This document shows, piece by piece, positions 8,297-17,096 of a DNA stretch of 64,000 nt. Each line of letters begins with the position of its first letter. The stretch's first letter is position 1. This DNA is from Shewanella gelidii (GTDB taxonomy: Bacteria > Pseudomonadota > Gammaproteobacteria > Enterobacterales > Shewanellaceae). The notes below the pieces were generated by a model that worked only from the letters and a program-made list of their open reading frames with translations, had not been told where the DNA came from and did no database searches. A program made the position numbers and the translations under genes. Location of the stretch: contig NZ_BMPZ01000003.1 in the NCBI RefSeq assembly GCF_014647855.1, positions 1 to 64,000 on the forward strand, in the 5' to 3' direction.

Positions 8297-9679
8297 ATGA
8301 CTCTAACAGCGCTAAAACGCGGGCTAGCACTTATCGCAGTCTGCTTTTATCTCAGTGGTTGCGCCCATAACAGCGTATTTGTGAATTACCCCTCTCAAAT
8401 TGCGCCAATAAAACAAGGGCTAAACAGCAATACACCATTGAAAGGCGCATCTCAGTTAGAGCCAGCGATTAGCGGGAATGACGGATTATTATATGCACAA
8501 GAGGCTGGACGCATAGCCCAAATTGCGGGTGATTTTGACGCAAGCAAACAATACTACCAACAGGCCATCACACGCTATTTAACATTTGATGATGAAGCGT
8601 TGATTAGTGCCTCTCAGCTTGGTAGTACGGCATCTAGTTTTTTATTCAATGATAACGTCATTCCATACCGTGGCCCCGGCTATGAACGCATTTTACTGCA
8701 CCAATATCAGGCACTAAATTATCTATTTTCAGGCGATCCACAAGGCGCCTTAGTCGAAGTTCGTCGCAGCAATGAGTTGCAAAGCCTCGAACAAGAGAAA
8801 TATCAAAAATCACTTAAATCAATACAATCGCTTGCTAATGGCAGCGTTGACTCAGAGGTGGCGCGACTTGAAGAAGCAAGTGGCAACCTTAGTAGTTCAT
8901 TTCTAAACGCCTATAGCTACTACGTTACCGGTTTGCTCCATGAAATTCTTGGTGAACCCAATGATGCTTTCATTGACTATCGCAAAGCCGCGCAAATTGC
9001 ACCGAGAAACCCTTTCGTTCAACAAGATATCGTTCGCCTTGCCAACCAATTAAAAATGCCTCAAGCGCAAGAGTTTGAACAAAGATTTGGTCAACCGGTA
9101 TTTGCTGGGAAGCACCAAGGACAGGTGGTCATCATCATCGAAAAGGCCTTTGTACCGATAAAGCAAAGCTTTACCGTGCCATTTACCATTGACGGCAATA
9201 TTCAAACGGCCGCTTTAGCAACCTACCCCTCACGCATGCCCGCCCAAAGCAATGTCACGATCAACGGTCTGTCCAACCCCATGACTGCAGCAACAATCGC
9301 GAACATCGATGCGCTCGCAATCACGGCGCTCAAAGAAGACTTACCTGCGGCACTCGCTCGGCAAGCTGCTCGAGTTTATGCTAAATCAGAAATCGCCAGC
9401 AGTATAACCAGCAATAGCAAGAGAGGTCGCAATGAATTGGATATAGGCTCCATTGCCATTCAGCTATTTAATGTTGTTTCAGAACAAGCTGATCGACGTA
9501 GTTGGTTAACACTGCCACGACAAGCGCAAATCGCACGGCAATATGCAGATAGCGGTGAATACACCTTAAACCTAGACAACACGAATAGCACACAGATCAC
9601 CGTTGAACCGGGTAGAACCACCCTCATATGGGCAATTGATACTGGCAATTACCTACGATTTTATTCAATACTAATTTAA
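8297..9679 (+). CDS. COG3014-type lipoprotein with TPR-like repeats
   Basis: A 460-aa protein with a signal peptide and lipobox LSGC, predicted outer-membrane lipoprotein. The central part has TPR-like helices (YAQEAGRIAQIAGDFDASKQ; a later block with GEPNDAFIDYRKAAQIAPRN). The C-terminal half is beta-rich. It fits a conserved uncharacterised proteobacterial lipoprotein family (COG3014). It begins 3 bp after the deformylase stop and is followed 21 bp later by lpoB, so it is probably in one operon with that penicillin-binding-protein activator. A role in peptidoglycan synthase regulation is inference from linkage only. Confidence 0.7.
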   Translation: MTLTALKRGLALIAVCFYLSGCAHNSVFVNYPSQIAPIKQGLNSNTPLKGASQLEPAISGNDGLLYAQEAGRIAQIAGDFDASKQYYQQAITRYLTFDDEALISASQLGSTASSFLFNDNVIPYRGPGYERILLHQYQALNYLFSGDPQGALVEVRRSNELQSLEQEKYQKSLKSIQSLANGSVDSEVARLEEASGNLSSSFLNAYSYYVTGLLHEILGEPNDAFIDYRKAAQIAPRNPFVQQDIVRLANQLKMPQAQEFEQRFGQPVFAGKHQGQVVIIIEKAFVPIKQSFTVPFTIDGNIQTAALATYPSRMPAQSNVTINGLSNPMTAATIANIDALAITALKEDLPAALARQAARVYAKSEIASSITSNSKRGRNELDIGSIAIQLFNVVSEQADRRSWLTLPRQAQIARQYADSGEYTLNLDNTNSTQITVEPGRTTLIWAIDTGNYLRFYSILI

Positions 9680-9700
9680 CGACACAAAATGGAACTGACT

Positions 9701-10294
9701 ATGAAGCACTTAAAATTGATATTTGTACTGGCGGTGGCCATTGGAATGGCAGGTTGTCAATCAAAGGTAGAGTATGGCGATGCCACAGAAGTTGAAACTG
9801 TAAATGAGAATTTCGGTTCAACGGATCTGCAAGCTATAGCCGCCAAAATGGTAGACAGCATGATGACATTCCCCCCAGTGGTTGTTATCACTCAGTCTCA
9901 ACGCCCTATTGTATTTGTCGATCGAATTAAAAATAAAACTTCTGAACATATCGATACTGAATCCGTTACCGATACCATCAGCAATAAATTGCTGCGCTCA
10001 GGTAAATTTAGATTTATTGATATGACCAAAGTCGACTCTGTGCGTAAACAGTTGGATTACCAAAACAACTCTGGATTAGTTGACCCATCTACAGCAATTA
10101 ATTTTGGCCGCCAAATCGGGGCACAGTATATGTTGTATGGCAACCTCTCTAGCATCGTAAAGCAAGCGGGGAGCACCAAAGACGTCTATTACAAGATGAC
10201 CATGCGCTTAATGGATCTTGAAACCGGTCTAATCGAATGGTCGGACGAAAAAGAAATCCGCAAAACCAAGTCAAAATCCTTGTTTGGCAAGTAA
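9701..10294 (+). CDS. lpoB: Penicillin-binding protein activator LpoB
   Basis: Outer-membrane lipoprotein that reaches through peptidoglycan to stimulate the synthase PBP1b. Signal peptide with lipobox MAGC, a short flexible linker, then the globular domain: VVVITQSQRPIVFVDRIKNK, TISNKLLRSGKFRFID, INFGRQIGAQYMLYGNL and the ending DLETGLIEWSDEKEIRK, all typical of LpoB. The linker is shorter than in E. coli LpoB. The ATG at 9701 gives the cleaner signal peptide and has GGAAC upstream. An ATG at 9689 would add four residues. Confidence 0.85.
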   Translation: MKHLKLIFVLAVAIGMAGCQSKVEYGDATEVETVNENFGSTDLQAIAAKMVDSMMTFPPVVVITQSQRPIVFVDRIKNKTSEHIDTESVTDTISNKLLRSGKFRFIDMTKVDSVRKQLDYQNNSGLVDPSTAINFGRQIGAQYMLYGNLSSIVKQAGSTKDVYYKMTMRLMDLETGLIEWSDEKEIRKTKSKSLFGK

Positions 10295-10313
10295 GCAGCA
10301 AACAAGCTAAATC

Positions 10314-10337
10314 AAAGCCAGCGTTCGCTGGCTTTTT
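10314..10337 (+). terminator. Terminator after lpoB
   Basis: Nine-bp stem AAAGCCAGC/GCTGGCTTT with loop GTTC and a run of six Ts, 20 bases past the lpoB stop. It closes the lipoprotein operon. Confidence 0.92.
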
Positions 10338-10410
10338 TATTGCCCCTCCTAGCAACATGAGCTAGGGTACGTGACAGACTATTACTGCTACATTGTGAAA
10401 GGGTTGCTTC

Positions 10411-13062
10411 GTGGGTTGGTTTCGCTCAATTATTATTACTTTTATCTGTCTATATCTTGCAGCATGTACCAGTACCACAACGCCATTTTCAAGAGATGAC
10501 TCTCAATATATCACCCAACAACAAGCCCACCATCGCGCGAGCAGAGTCTCTAACGTTCAATATTTTATTCAATTGACAGCCGATGGCTCTGAGCACTTTA
10601 GAAGCAAAAACAAAATAGAGTTTGATTTAGCAGATACGCAGTCACCTTTAAGTATCGATATCCATCAAGCACAAATTGATAGCCTAAAAATTAATGGTCA
10701 TTGGCTATACCCAAAATACAATGGTAGCTATCTTAAAATTAATCCCAAAATGTTAGTGACCGGCCACAATACGATTGAAGTTAGCTTTACCCGAGAGCAC
10801 AGTACAAACGGCGAAGGTTGGCACCGATTTAAAGATCCAATCGATCAGCAAGTCTATCTATACTCGCATTTCGAGCCCGCCGCCGCACAACAAGTCTTCG
10901 CACTCTTTGATCAACCAGATATCAAAGCAAAGTTTCAGTTATCGGTGACGGTACCAAAAACTTGGCAAGTGGTCAGCGCCACCCGCGAAATCAGTATTAC
11001 GCCATCGGTGAATAACCCCCAGATGAATACTTGGCAATTCCCTGCCACAAAGACACTCAGCCCCTATAATTTTTCAGTCCATGCCGGCCCCTATCAAGTT
11101 TGGCAAGATGGAAGCGGCAAATATCCACTTCGACTATTTGCACGTCAATCGGTTGCAAAACAGGTTACCCCTGAAACTTGGTTTAGCTATACCCAGCGTG
11201 GACTGACATTTTTCGAAGACTATTTTGGCATCGACTACCCCTTCCAAAAATACGACCAACTGCTTGTCCCTGAGTTTTTATATGGCGCCATGGAAAACGC
11301 CGCAGCCATCACCTTTTCTGAGCAACGCTTCTTGCCCCACGGTCCAGCAACTCAAGAACAGTTACAACGAACAGCCAGTGTCATCATGCATGAAATGGCA
11401 CATCAATGGTTTGGTAACTTGGTCACCATGAAGTGGTGGAATGGCTTATGGCTGAATGAAAGCTTTGCTTCATTTATGGGCATCCTAGCCACTGCAGAAG
11501 CAACAGAGTTTACCCATGCATGGCGAACCTTTTACAGTAAGGGCAAGCGCAAAGCCTACTTGCTCGACAGTCGAGTAACGACTCACCCGATTGAAACGCC
11601 AGTCCCTAGTACCAAGAATGCTTTTGACAATATTGACGCCATCACATACGCCAAGGGCTCGGCTGTTCTTGCACAACTGAATCACTTCATCGGTACTGAA
11701 GTCTTCCGCCAAGGCGTACACAACTACCTCAAAAAATTCAGCTATCAAAATGCTGAATTGAATGACTTCATCAACAGCTTAGGTGAGGCAGCAAAACGAG
11801 ACTTATCAGGCTGGAGCCAAGATTGGTTGTATCAAGCAGGCGTCAATACAGTATCGGTTGAATGGCAATGCCGCAATCAACAAATTGCAGCACTAAAATT
11901 AGTGCAAACCGCACCAGATCAAATCATGCCCCTCCGAGAGCAAAGTATTCAACTCGCACTTTTTAAAGAAGGGCGACGAGAGATGCATCTGAGCAACCTA
12001 GTGGCTGTCTCCTATGCAGATGAAGTCACTGAAGTGCCCTCGCTTATCGGTACACCATGTCCAGACTTAATCTATCCAAACTATCAGGATTGGGGCTATT
12101 TAAAAGTTGCTTTGGATAAAAAAAGCTTCACTACAGCCCAGAGGAATTTAAGTAAGTTCAAAGACCCCCTCCTGCGCTCAATGCTTTGGCTTAGCCTGTG
12201 GGACAGTGTTGAAGCGGGGGAGCTGACTTTACAACAATACCTTGGCAGCATATTTGTGAATGCGCCCCAAGAGACCGATGCCACAATCCTAAAGCAAATT
12301 ACCCAAAGAATGCTCAATGCTAAAGATTTATTGGCTTATATGCAGCCTAGCCAGCGCAATTACGCCAACAAAGCCGTGAAAGGGATGCAACAAATGAGCC
12401 TCCGCAAAGTGATGGAATCCTGGCAATCCCCCCCTATACAACGGCTATGGTTTGAAACTTATATTGCATTGGCGAGCAATATGGATAGCTTGCACCATTT
12501 AAAGCAGTTACTCGTTGGCGAGCTTCAAATTGCAGGGCTCTCCATCGATCAGTCACTGCGCTGGAAAATCATTAAACAATTAAATCGATACGCGACCCTA
12601 AGTAGCCGCCAGCTGCTGCGACAAGAAAAAGAACGCGATCCGTCAAACCAAGGGCGACAGCAAGCAATAGCTGCAGATGTGTTACGTCCCGAAGCCAAAA
12701 ACAAACGCGACTGGTTTAATCGCGTTCAACAAAATAGTCTCCCTTTTGCCGATGCTCGAATTGTGATGGCACACCTATATCCCGCAGAGCAGCGATTGCT
12801 GAGCAAAGCAACAACCGAACAACGGTTGAATGACTGGCTACAACTCGATGCAACTAACGGCCCCGTTTTTATGCGTGCCTATAGCCAACATCTTGTACCT
12901 AAACATTGTAATCACGCCAATATACAAGCAATAAATCAACAACTTGAAAAGCAAACACCGCAACAAGCTTTGTCTGTTTTAAGTCATAGAGCTTTACTAG
13001 AAGCCAAGCAAGACGATGAAATATGTGTCAGCATCAAACAAAATATGCATTTCACTAAATAG
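10411..13062 (+). CDS. M1-family aminopeptidase lipoprotein
   Basis: Zinc aminopeptidase of 883 aa that removes N-terminal residues from peptides. It carries the GAMEN exopeptidase motif (near 291) and HEMAH-x18-E zinc site (HEMAHQWFGN near 327, followed by WLNESFASF). The N-terminus has a signal peptide with lipobox LAAC, so unlike cytosolic PepN it is probably anchored in the envelope, where it would act on periplasmic or environmental peptides. The start is GTG, with AAAGGG upstream. The C-terminal ERAP-like helical domain is complete. It is transcribed alone, after the lpoB terminator. Confidence 0.88.
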   Translation: MGWFRSIIITFICLYLAACTSTTTPFSRDDSQYITQQQAHHRASRVSNVQYFIQLTADGSEHFRSKNKIEFDLADTQSPLSIDIHQAQIDSLKINGHWLYPKYNGSYLKINPKMLVTGHNTIEVSFTREHSTNGEGWHRFKDPIDQQVYLYSHFEPAAAQQVFALFDQPDIKAKFQLSVTVPKTWQVVSATREISITPSVNNPQMNTWQFPATKTLSPYNFSVHAGPYQVWQDGSGKYPLRLFARQSVAKQVTPETWFSYTQRGLTFFEDYFGIDYPFQKYDQLLVPEFLYGAMENAAAITFSEQRFLPHGPATQEQLQRTASVIMHEMAHQWFGNLVTMKWWNGLWLNESFASFMGILATAEATEFTHAWRTFYSKGKRKAYLLDSRVTTHPIETPVPSTKNAFDNIDAITYAKGSAVLAQLNHFIGTEVFRQGVHNYLKKFSYQNAELNDFINSLGEAAKRDLSGWSQDWLYQAGVNTVSVEWQCRNQQIAALKLVQTAPDQIMPLREQSIQLALFKEGRREMHLSNLVAVSYADEVTEVPSLIGTPCPDLIYPNYQDWGYLKVALDKKSFTTAQRNLSKFKDPLLRSMLWLSLWDSVEAGELTLQQYLGSIFVNAPQETDATILKQITQRMLNAKDLLAYMQPSQRNYANKAVKGMQQMSLRKVMESWQSPPIQRLWFETYIALASNMDSLHHLKQLLVGELQIAGLSIDQSLRWKIIKQLNRYATLSSRQLLRQEKERDPSNQGRQQAIAADVLRPEAKNKRDWFNRVQQNSLPFADARIVMAHLYPAEQRLLSKATTEQRLNDWLQLDATNGPVFMRAYSQHLVPKHCNHANIQAINQQLEKQTPQQALSVLSHRALLEAKQDDEICVSIKQNMHFTK

Positions 13063-13263
13063 TGGTGAAAATAATAAAATGCAGCCCTGTTACCAGTGCT
13101 TAACATATTGATTTATTAAGAATTTATAGATTGGCCTACTAATTGCTATTATTTGTAAAATTGAATAGGTTAAAAACAAACGAACTCGTACAGCAAAGGC
13201 ACGATTTGGCTTAGCGTCATAACCAGCCACATTGCTAGAGAACTAAAACAAGGAACATAAACT

Positions 13264-13476
13264 ATGGGACCATTTGAAGTAGCCGTCGTCGCAATTATTG
13301 CAGGTGTCGCACTTTCTGCATTCAAACATCATAAAGAAAACAGAGAGAGCGTACAAAGTGAAGAAGTCACGCAGCTAAAAGCTGAACTGACCAAGCTGCA
13401 GCAACGGGTTGAGACACTAGAAACCATCGTTACCGACAAAAGCTATCAGCTCGGGGACGAAATTAATCGGTTATAA
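13264..13476 (+). CDS. Small PspB-like membrane protein
   Basis: A 70-aa protein with one N-terminal membrane segment (about 5-20), a short basic stretch, then a coiled coil ending LETIVTDKSYQLGDEINRL. The TM plus leucine-zipper layout and the LQQRVETLETIV block resemble phage-shock protein B, which signals envelope stress. No pspA or pspC is adjacent, so this is a stand-alone relative. AAGGAAC lies about eight bases before the start and a strong terminator follows. Confidence 0.6.
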   Translation: MGPFEVAVVAIIAGVALSAFKHHKENRESVQSEEVTQLKAELTKLQQRVETLETIVTDKSYQLGDEINRL

Positions 13477-13491
13477 ATGGCTCTCCATACA

Positions 13492-13520
13492 AAAAAGGTA
13501 TCGCATCGCGATACCTTTTT
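13492..13520. terminator. Bidirectional terminator
   Basis: Thirteen-bp perfect stem (13492-13504 with 13508-13520), loop ATC, with A5 and T5 at its feet. It lies between the PspB-like gene (plus) and the phosphoribosyltransferase gene (minus). Confidence 0.92.
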
Positions 13521-13562
13521 ATTGCTTGCCATCAGCAAGGCCGATGACAATGAAGTACAGAG

Positions 13563-14123
13563 CTACTTGAACAGGTGAGTAATGTTTTTCAAATCACTCT
13601 TGCCTTGTTCAAGCTCTTCAATGGTCAGCCCAGAAACCTCATGAGGGAAAACCAGCCATTCTTCAGATTCGTGAATAAAATAGTCTGGCTTTAAGTCGAC
13701 AGCTTTGTTCTTTGGTTTGTAGTACGGACAAGCAATACGAACATCTTTTGGCATATTCAAGCGCATTAATTCGGTGAGCTTGGTTTTCAGCGCATCAATG
13801 CTACGGCCTGAATCAAACACATCATCAACAATCAATAGACCATCGTCGGCATTGGCATTTTCAATAATGTAGTGCAAACCATGAACTTTAATTTTTTTAC
13901 TTTGCTGATTAATCCCGTAATAAGAAGACGTGCGCACAGCAATGTGGTCGGTTTCAACTTCTTTAAAGTCAAAATACTCCTGTACTGCAATACCAATTGG
14001 TGCCCCACCGCGCCAGATGCCCACAATAAACTGCGGACGAAAACCACTGTCGTATACTTGGGCTGCTAAGCGAAAAGAATCTTCGAGCAGCTCTTGGGCG
14101 GTAATAAAGTGTTTTTCTGACAT
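13563..14123 (-). CDS. Purine-type phosphoribosyltransferase
   Basis: A 186-aa type I phosphoribosyltransferase, transferring ribose-5-phosphate from PRPP to a base, probably hypoxanthine, guanine or xanthine. The PRPP loop is LLIVDDVFDSGRS (97-108). The pyrophosphate-binding VGIWRGGAPIG lies near 34-44. A C-terminal hood follows (DYFIHESEEWLVFPHE). It is closer to the xanthine/guanine-type and COG2236 enzymes than to Hpt, so the exact base is unsure. The start at 14123 is chosen because GGGGA is eight bases upstream. A 16-residue extension is possible but has no such site. Confidence 0.75.
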   Translation of the reverse strand: MSEKHFITAQELLEDSFRLAAQVYDSGFRPQFIVGIWRGGAPIGIAVQEYFDFKEVETDHIAVRTSSYYGINQQSKKIKVHGLHYIIENANADDGLLIVDDVFDSGRSIDALKTKLTELMRLNMPKDVRIACPYYKPKNKAVDLKPDYFIHESEEWLVFPHEVSGLTIEELEQGKSDLKNITHLFK

Positions 14124-14541
14124 CGCAATGTCCCCATTTATAATCATGATTGCAAAAAGGTAAAGCCCCACACTGGCAACCCCAGCAGAGCAAAAATATC
14201 AATCGCGGCTACAAAGTCGGTTGACTCCGGCCCAGCAGACGATAGCACCCGAGAATGCCCCGCTAATTTGGGCGCGTATATTACACTAAATGCTGATATT
14301 GTGCTGCTAGATTACTCAGCTTAAAGCAAAACTGTGACTCAACCGCCTTCTCTTTTAGTCTAACGTCGCGACCCGCAAGCCCCTATCCCACAGGGTAAAA
14401 ACAGTCATGAGCACCATTGATACAAACTTAACAATTGATTTATGGCTGATTATTACACTAATCTAAACGTGTGTTTTATTTTTAAATCTGACACATTGTG
14501 ACTTTGGCAAGCGCCACTCCGACAACCCAAAGGTGAATATC
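14124..14541. other. Intergenic region, divergent promoters
   Basis: No gene is supported in these 418 bases. They lie between the divergent phosphoribosyltransferase and acyl-CoA ligase genes and must hold both promoters. AT content rises towards the ligase gene (14400-14500). No regulator site was recognised with confidence. Confidence 0.5.
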
Positions 14542-16143
14542 ATGCAATACGACGCCCTGTCTCATCTCGATAATCACGGCTACCACTCATTAGTTGATAT
14601 TATTGAGAAAACTGCTGAAAAGTATGCTGATAAAACTGCTTATGCGTGCCTTGGTAAGCATTTGACTTTTGCCGAAGTCGAAACGATGTCACGCAACTTC
14701 GCTGCCTATTTGCAGCAAGAAACCTCTTTAAATACTGGCGATCGTATTGCAATAATTTTGCCCAACATTAGCCAATTTATCATTGCTGCTTATGGTGCAT
14801 TGCGTGCGGGGATGGTGCTGGTTAACACCAACCCGATGTATACTGAGCGAGAATTTACTCACCAGCTCAATGACTCTGGCGCAAAAGCAGCCGTTGTCCT
14901 GTCAGATCTACTACCCAGCATGGCAAATTACATCCAACAAACTGGGGTCCAAACGATTATTTCAACCCATGCACTCGACTTACATGCGCCCCAGTGCCAT
15001 CCAAGTACAGCGATTTCACATATTGAGTTTAACCATGTCATCGCCGTAGGAGCTCAACATACATTTCAACGTGTAATCCCTAAAATTGATGACTTAGCTT
15101 TGCTGCAATATACAGGCGGCACTACCGGACTCAGTAAAGGGGCAATGCTGACCCATGGCAACTTAATCGCCAATACCTTACAAACCAAGTCTCGTCTAGC
15201 GCATACTATCACCGAAGGGCAGGACATCTTTGTTGCCCCGTTACCCATCTATCATATATACGCGTTTATGGTAAATTTGGTGCTGTATTTTGAGGTCGGC
15301 GCTTGTTCTGTACTGATTCCAAACCCAAGAGATATCGACGCGCTTATTAAAACACTCTCTCAATACCCCTTTACAGGATTTGCAGGGCTTAACACACTCT
15401 TTGTTGGCTTGTGTCATCAGCCCGACTTTAAAGCATTGGACTTTAGTCATTTAAAACTCACCATCTCTGGTGGCACCGCACTCACAAAAGCCGCCGCTGA
15501 ACTTTGGCGGGCGACAACGGGTTGCACGATTTCAGAAGGGTACGGTCTATCAGAAACATCACCGGTGGTGGCGCTGAACGCGCCTCAATTGGAGCAGCTT
15601 GGCACCATTGGTAAACCTGTGATTGCAACAGATGTTCAAATTGTCGATATGAATGACACCCCGGTTCCGCAGGGAATTACTGGCGAACTCACCGTCAAAG
15701 GCCCCCAAGCCATGCAAGGCTACTGGAATAAACCCGAAGAGACACGCCTTGCATTTACTGAATCCGGATATTTCAAAACCGGTGACATAGCCATCGAACT
15801 TGAACACGGTTTCTTGCAAATCGTTGATCGGAAAAAAGACATGATTTTAGTGTCTGGCTTTAACGTTTACCCCAACGAGATTGAAAATGTGCTCACCGGT
15901 CACACCAGCGTTTTAGAATGTGCCGTTATCGGCGTACCCGATGAACATACCGGTGAAGCAGTCAAAGCAGTGATTGTGCTCCGGGATTCAGCCCAAGATA
16001 AAGCGCTAGCTATAGAGTCTATTGAAGACTATTGCCGTCAACAACTGACCGCCTATAAACTCCCAAAAATAATTGAGTTTGTGGATCAATTGCCCAAGTC
16101 AACCGTTGGTAAGATTCTGAGGCGGCAACTTAGAGATAGCTAA
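14542..16143 (+). CDS. fadD: Long-chain acyl-CoA synthetase (FadD-like)
   Basis: AMP-forming ligase that activates fatty acids to acyl-CoA for beta-oxidation or lipid synthesis, probably at the inner membrane. About 533 aa with all adenylate-forming motifs: the ATP loop YTGGTTGLSKGAMLTH (near 190), YGLSETSP, GYFKTGDIA, the hinge region DRKKDMILVSGFNVYPNEIE (FadD signature) and the C-terminal catalytic lysine in STVGKILRR. The ATG at 14542 is used, and AAAGGTGA overlaps the upstream GTG alternative at 14533. Gene and neighbour are separated by 51 bp and look independent. Confidence 0.88.
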   Translation: MQYDALSHLDNHGYHSLVDIIEKTAEKYADKTAYACLGKHLTFAEVETMSRNFAAYLQQETSLNTGDRIAIILPNISQFIIAAYGALRAGMVLVNTNPMYTEREFTHQLNDSGAKAAVVLSDLLPSMANYIQQTGVQTIISTHALDLHAPQCHPSTAISHIEFNHVIAVGAQHTFQRVIPKIDDLALLQYTGGTTGLSKGAMLTHGNLIANTLQTKSRLAHTITEGQDIFVAPLPIYHIYAFMVNLVLYFEVGACSVLIPNPRDIDALIKTLSQYPFTGFAGLNTLFVGLCHQPDFKALDFSHLKLTISGGTALTKAAAELWRATTGCTISEGYGLSETSPVVALNAPQLEQLGTIGKPVIATDVQIVDMNDTPVPQGITGELTVKGPQAMQGYWNKPEETRLAFTESGYFKTGDIAIELEHGFLQIVDRKKDMILVSGFNVYPNEIENVLTGHTSVLECAVIGVPDEHTGEAVKAVIVLRDSAQDKALAIESIEDYCRQQLTAYKLPKIIEFVDQLPKSTVGKILRRQLRDS

Positions 16144-16278
16144 TTTAGGCTGTATTCGCAGTTTGAATGGCGTTTCAATGTTGAACTCGATAAAATGACT
16201 ATAACCCGAGCAATGACAACTACGCGCCTCAAAGCAGCGCCAACATTGCTGGCTATCGACTTAAATAGGCAGTATTTA

Positions 16279-17061
16279 ATGACCCCTCATGGCATCCAAA
16301 AGCTTATCGTTTTGGCCTTCAGCGTACTTTCCGCCGTTAGTTTTTCTTTGTTTGCCGAACCAAAGCCCATTCTAAAATATAATCTAAATGGATCGAGCAC
16401 TTGGGTGCCCTACTATATAAAAAATGGGGGCGATAAACCTGGGATTCTGCGAGAATTTATCCCTCGCATGCTGGATAAAGCAGGTATTGAAGGGCAAGTA
16501 CTGGAATTCCCACCAAGGCGAACAAACCAAGCGCTCCAACGCCGTCAGCTCGATTTCGATATTGTCAGCCCAAGTTGGTTTGAGAATGATCAAATCAGTG
16601 ATGATTTTGTTGCTTCAATTCCATTTCTACCCATTAAAGAATATGTCGTCACGTTAGCAGGGAAGTCATCCGCGTGGGCGCAAACTCATCAATTGCACGG
16701 CAAGCGGATCGGGACTGTCATGGGTTATATTTATCCCAATACCCATACCTTTACTCGTGTTGATTTTGGTAGTGAACGGGAACTAGTACGAGCCCTCGAT
16801 AAGAAGCGAGTTGATGCCGCCATTATTGGGGATTTACCTGCGCTCTACTGGGCAAAACAGTTTGATATTTCTATCGCTTTAGCATCAATTCATAGTGATG
16901 GTGAATTGGTCATTCGCCTGCATAAAAGCCAGCAAGCCTTATTGCCCCAAATTAACCAATCTTTGCAGTATTTTATTGAATCCGGTGAAATAGATGCCAT
17001 CGTCGCTCAATATGCTGACTATCATCCAGCGCAATCCCCTCATGAAACCATCAAACCCTAA
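16279..17061 (+). CDS. Periplasmic solute-binding-like protein (SBP_bac_3 type)
   Basis: About 260 aa with a signal peptide (MTPHGIQKLIVLAFSVLSAV, cleavage after SLFA). The fold pattern is that of family-3 extracellular solute-binding proteins: an early PGILREFIPRMLDKAGI helix, the HGKRIGTVMGYIYP hinge and DAAIIGDLPALYWA. No transporter genes are adjacent, so it may be a receptor-type or orphan binding protein, as many marine gammaproteobacteria carry. The start is uncertain. An upstream ATG at 16195 would add 28 residues ahead of the signal sequence and is less likely. Confidence 0.65.
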   Translation: MTPHGIQKLIVLAFSVLSAVSFSLFAEPKPILKYNLNGSSTWVPYYIKNGGDKPGILREFIPRMLDKAGIEGQVLEFPPRRTNQALQRRQLDFDIVSPSWFENDQISDDFVASIPFLPIKEYVVTLAGKSSAWAQTHQLHGKRIGTVMGYIYPNTHTFTRVDFGSERELVRALDKKRVDAAIIGDLPALYWAKQFDISIALASIHSDGELVIRLHKSQQALLPQINQSLQYFIESGEIDAIVAQYADYHPAQSPHETIKP

Positions 17062-17096
17062 ATTTATGTGCTGACCAAAAGCCTATTTCTCTGGAC

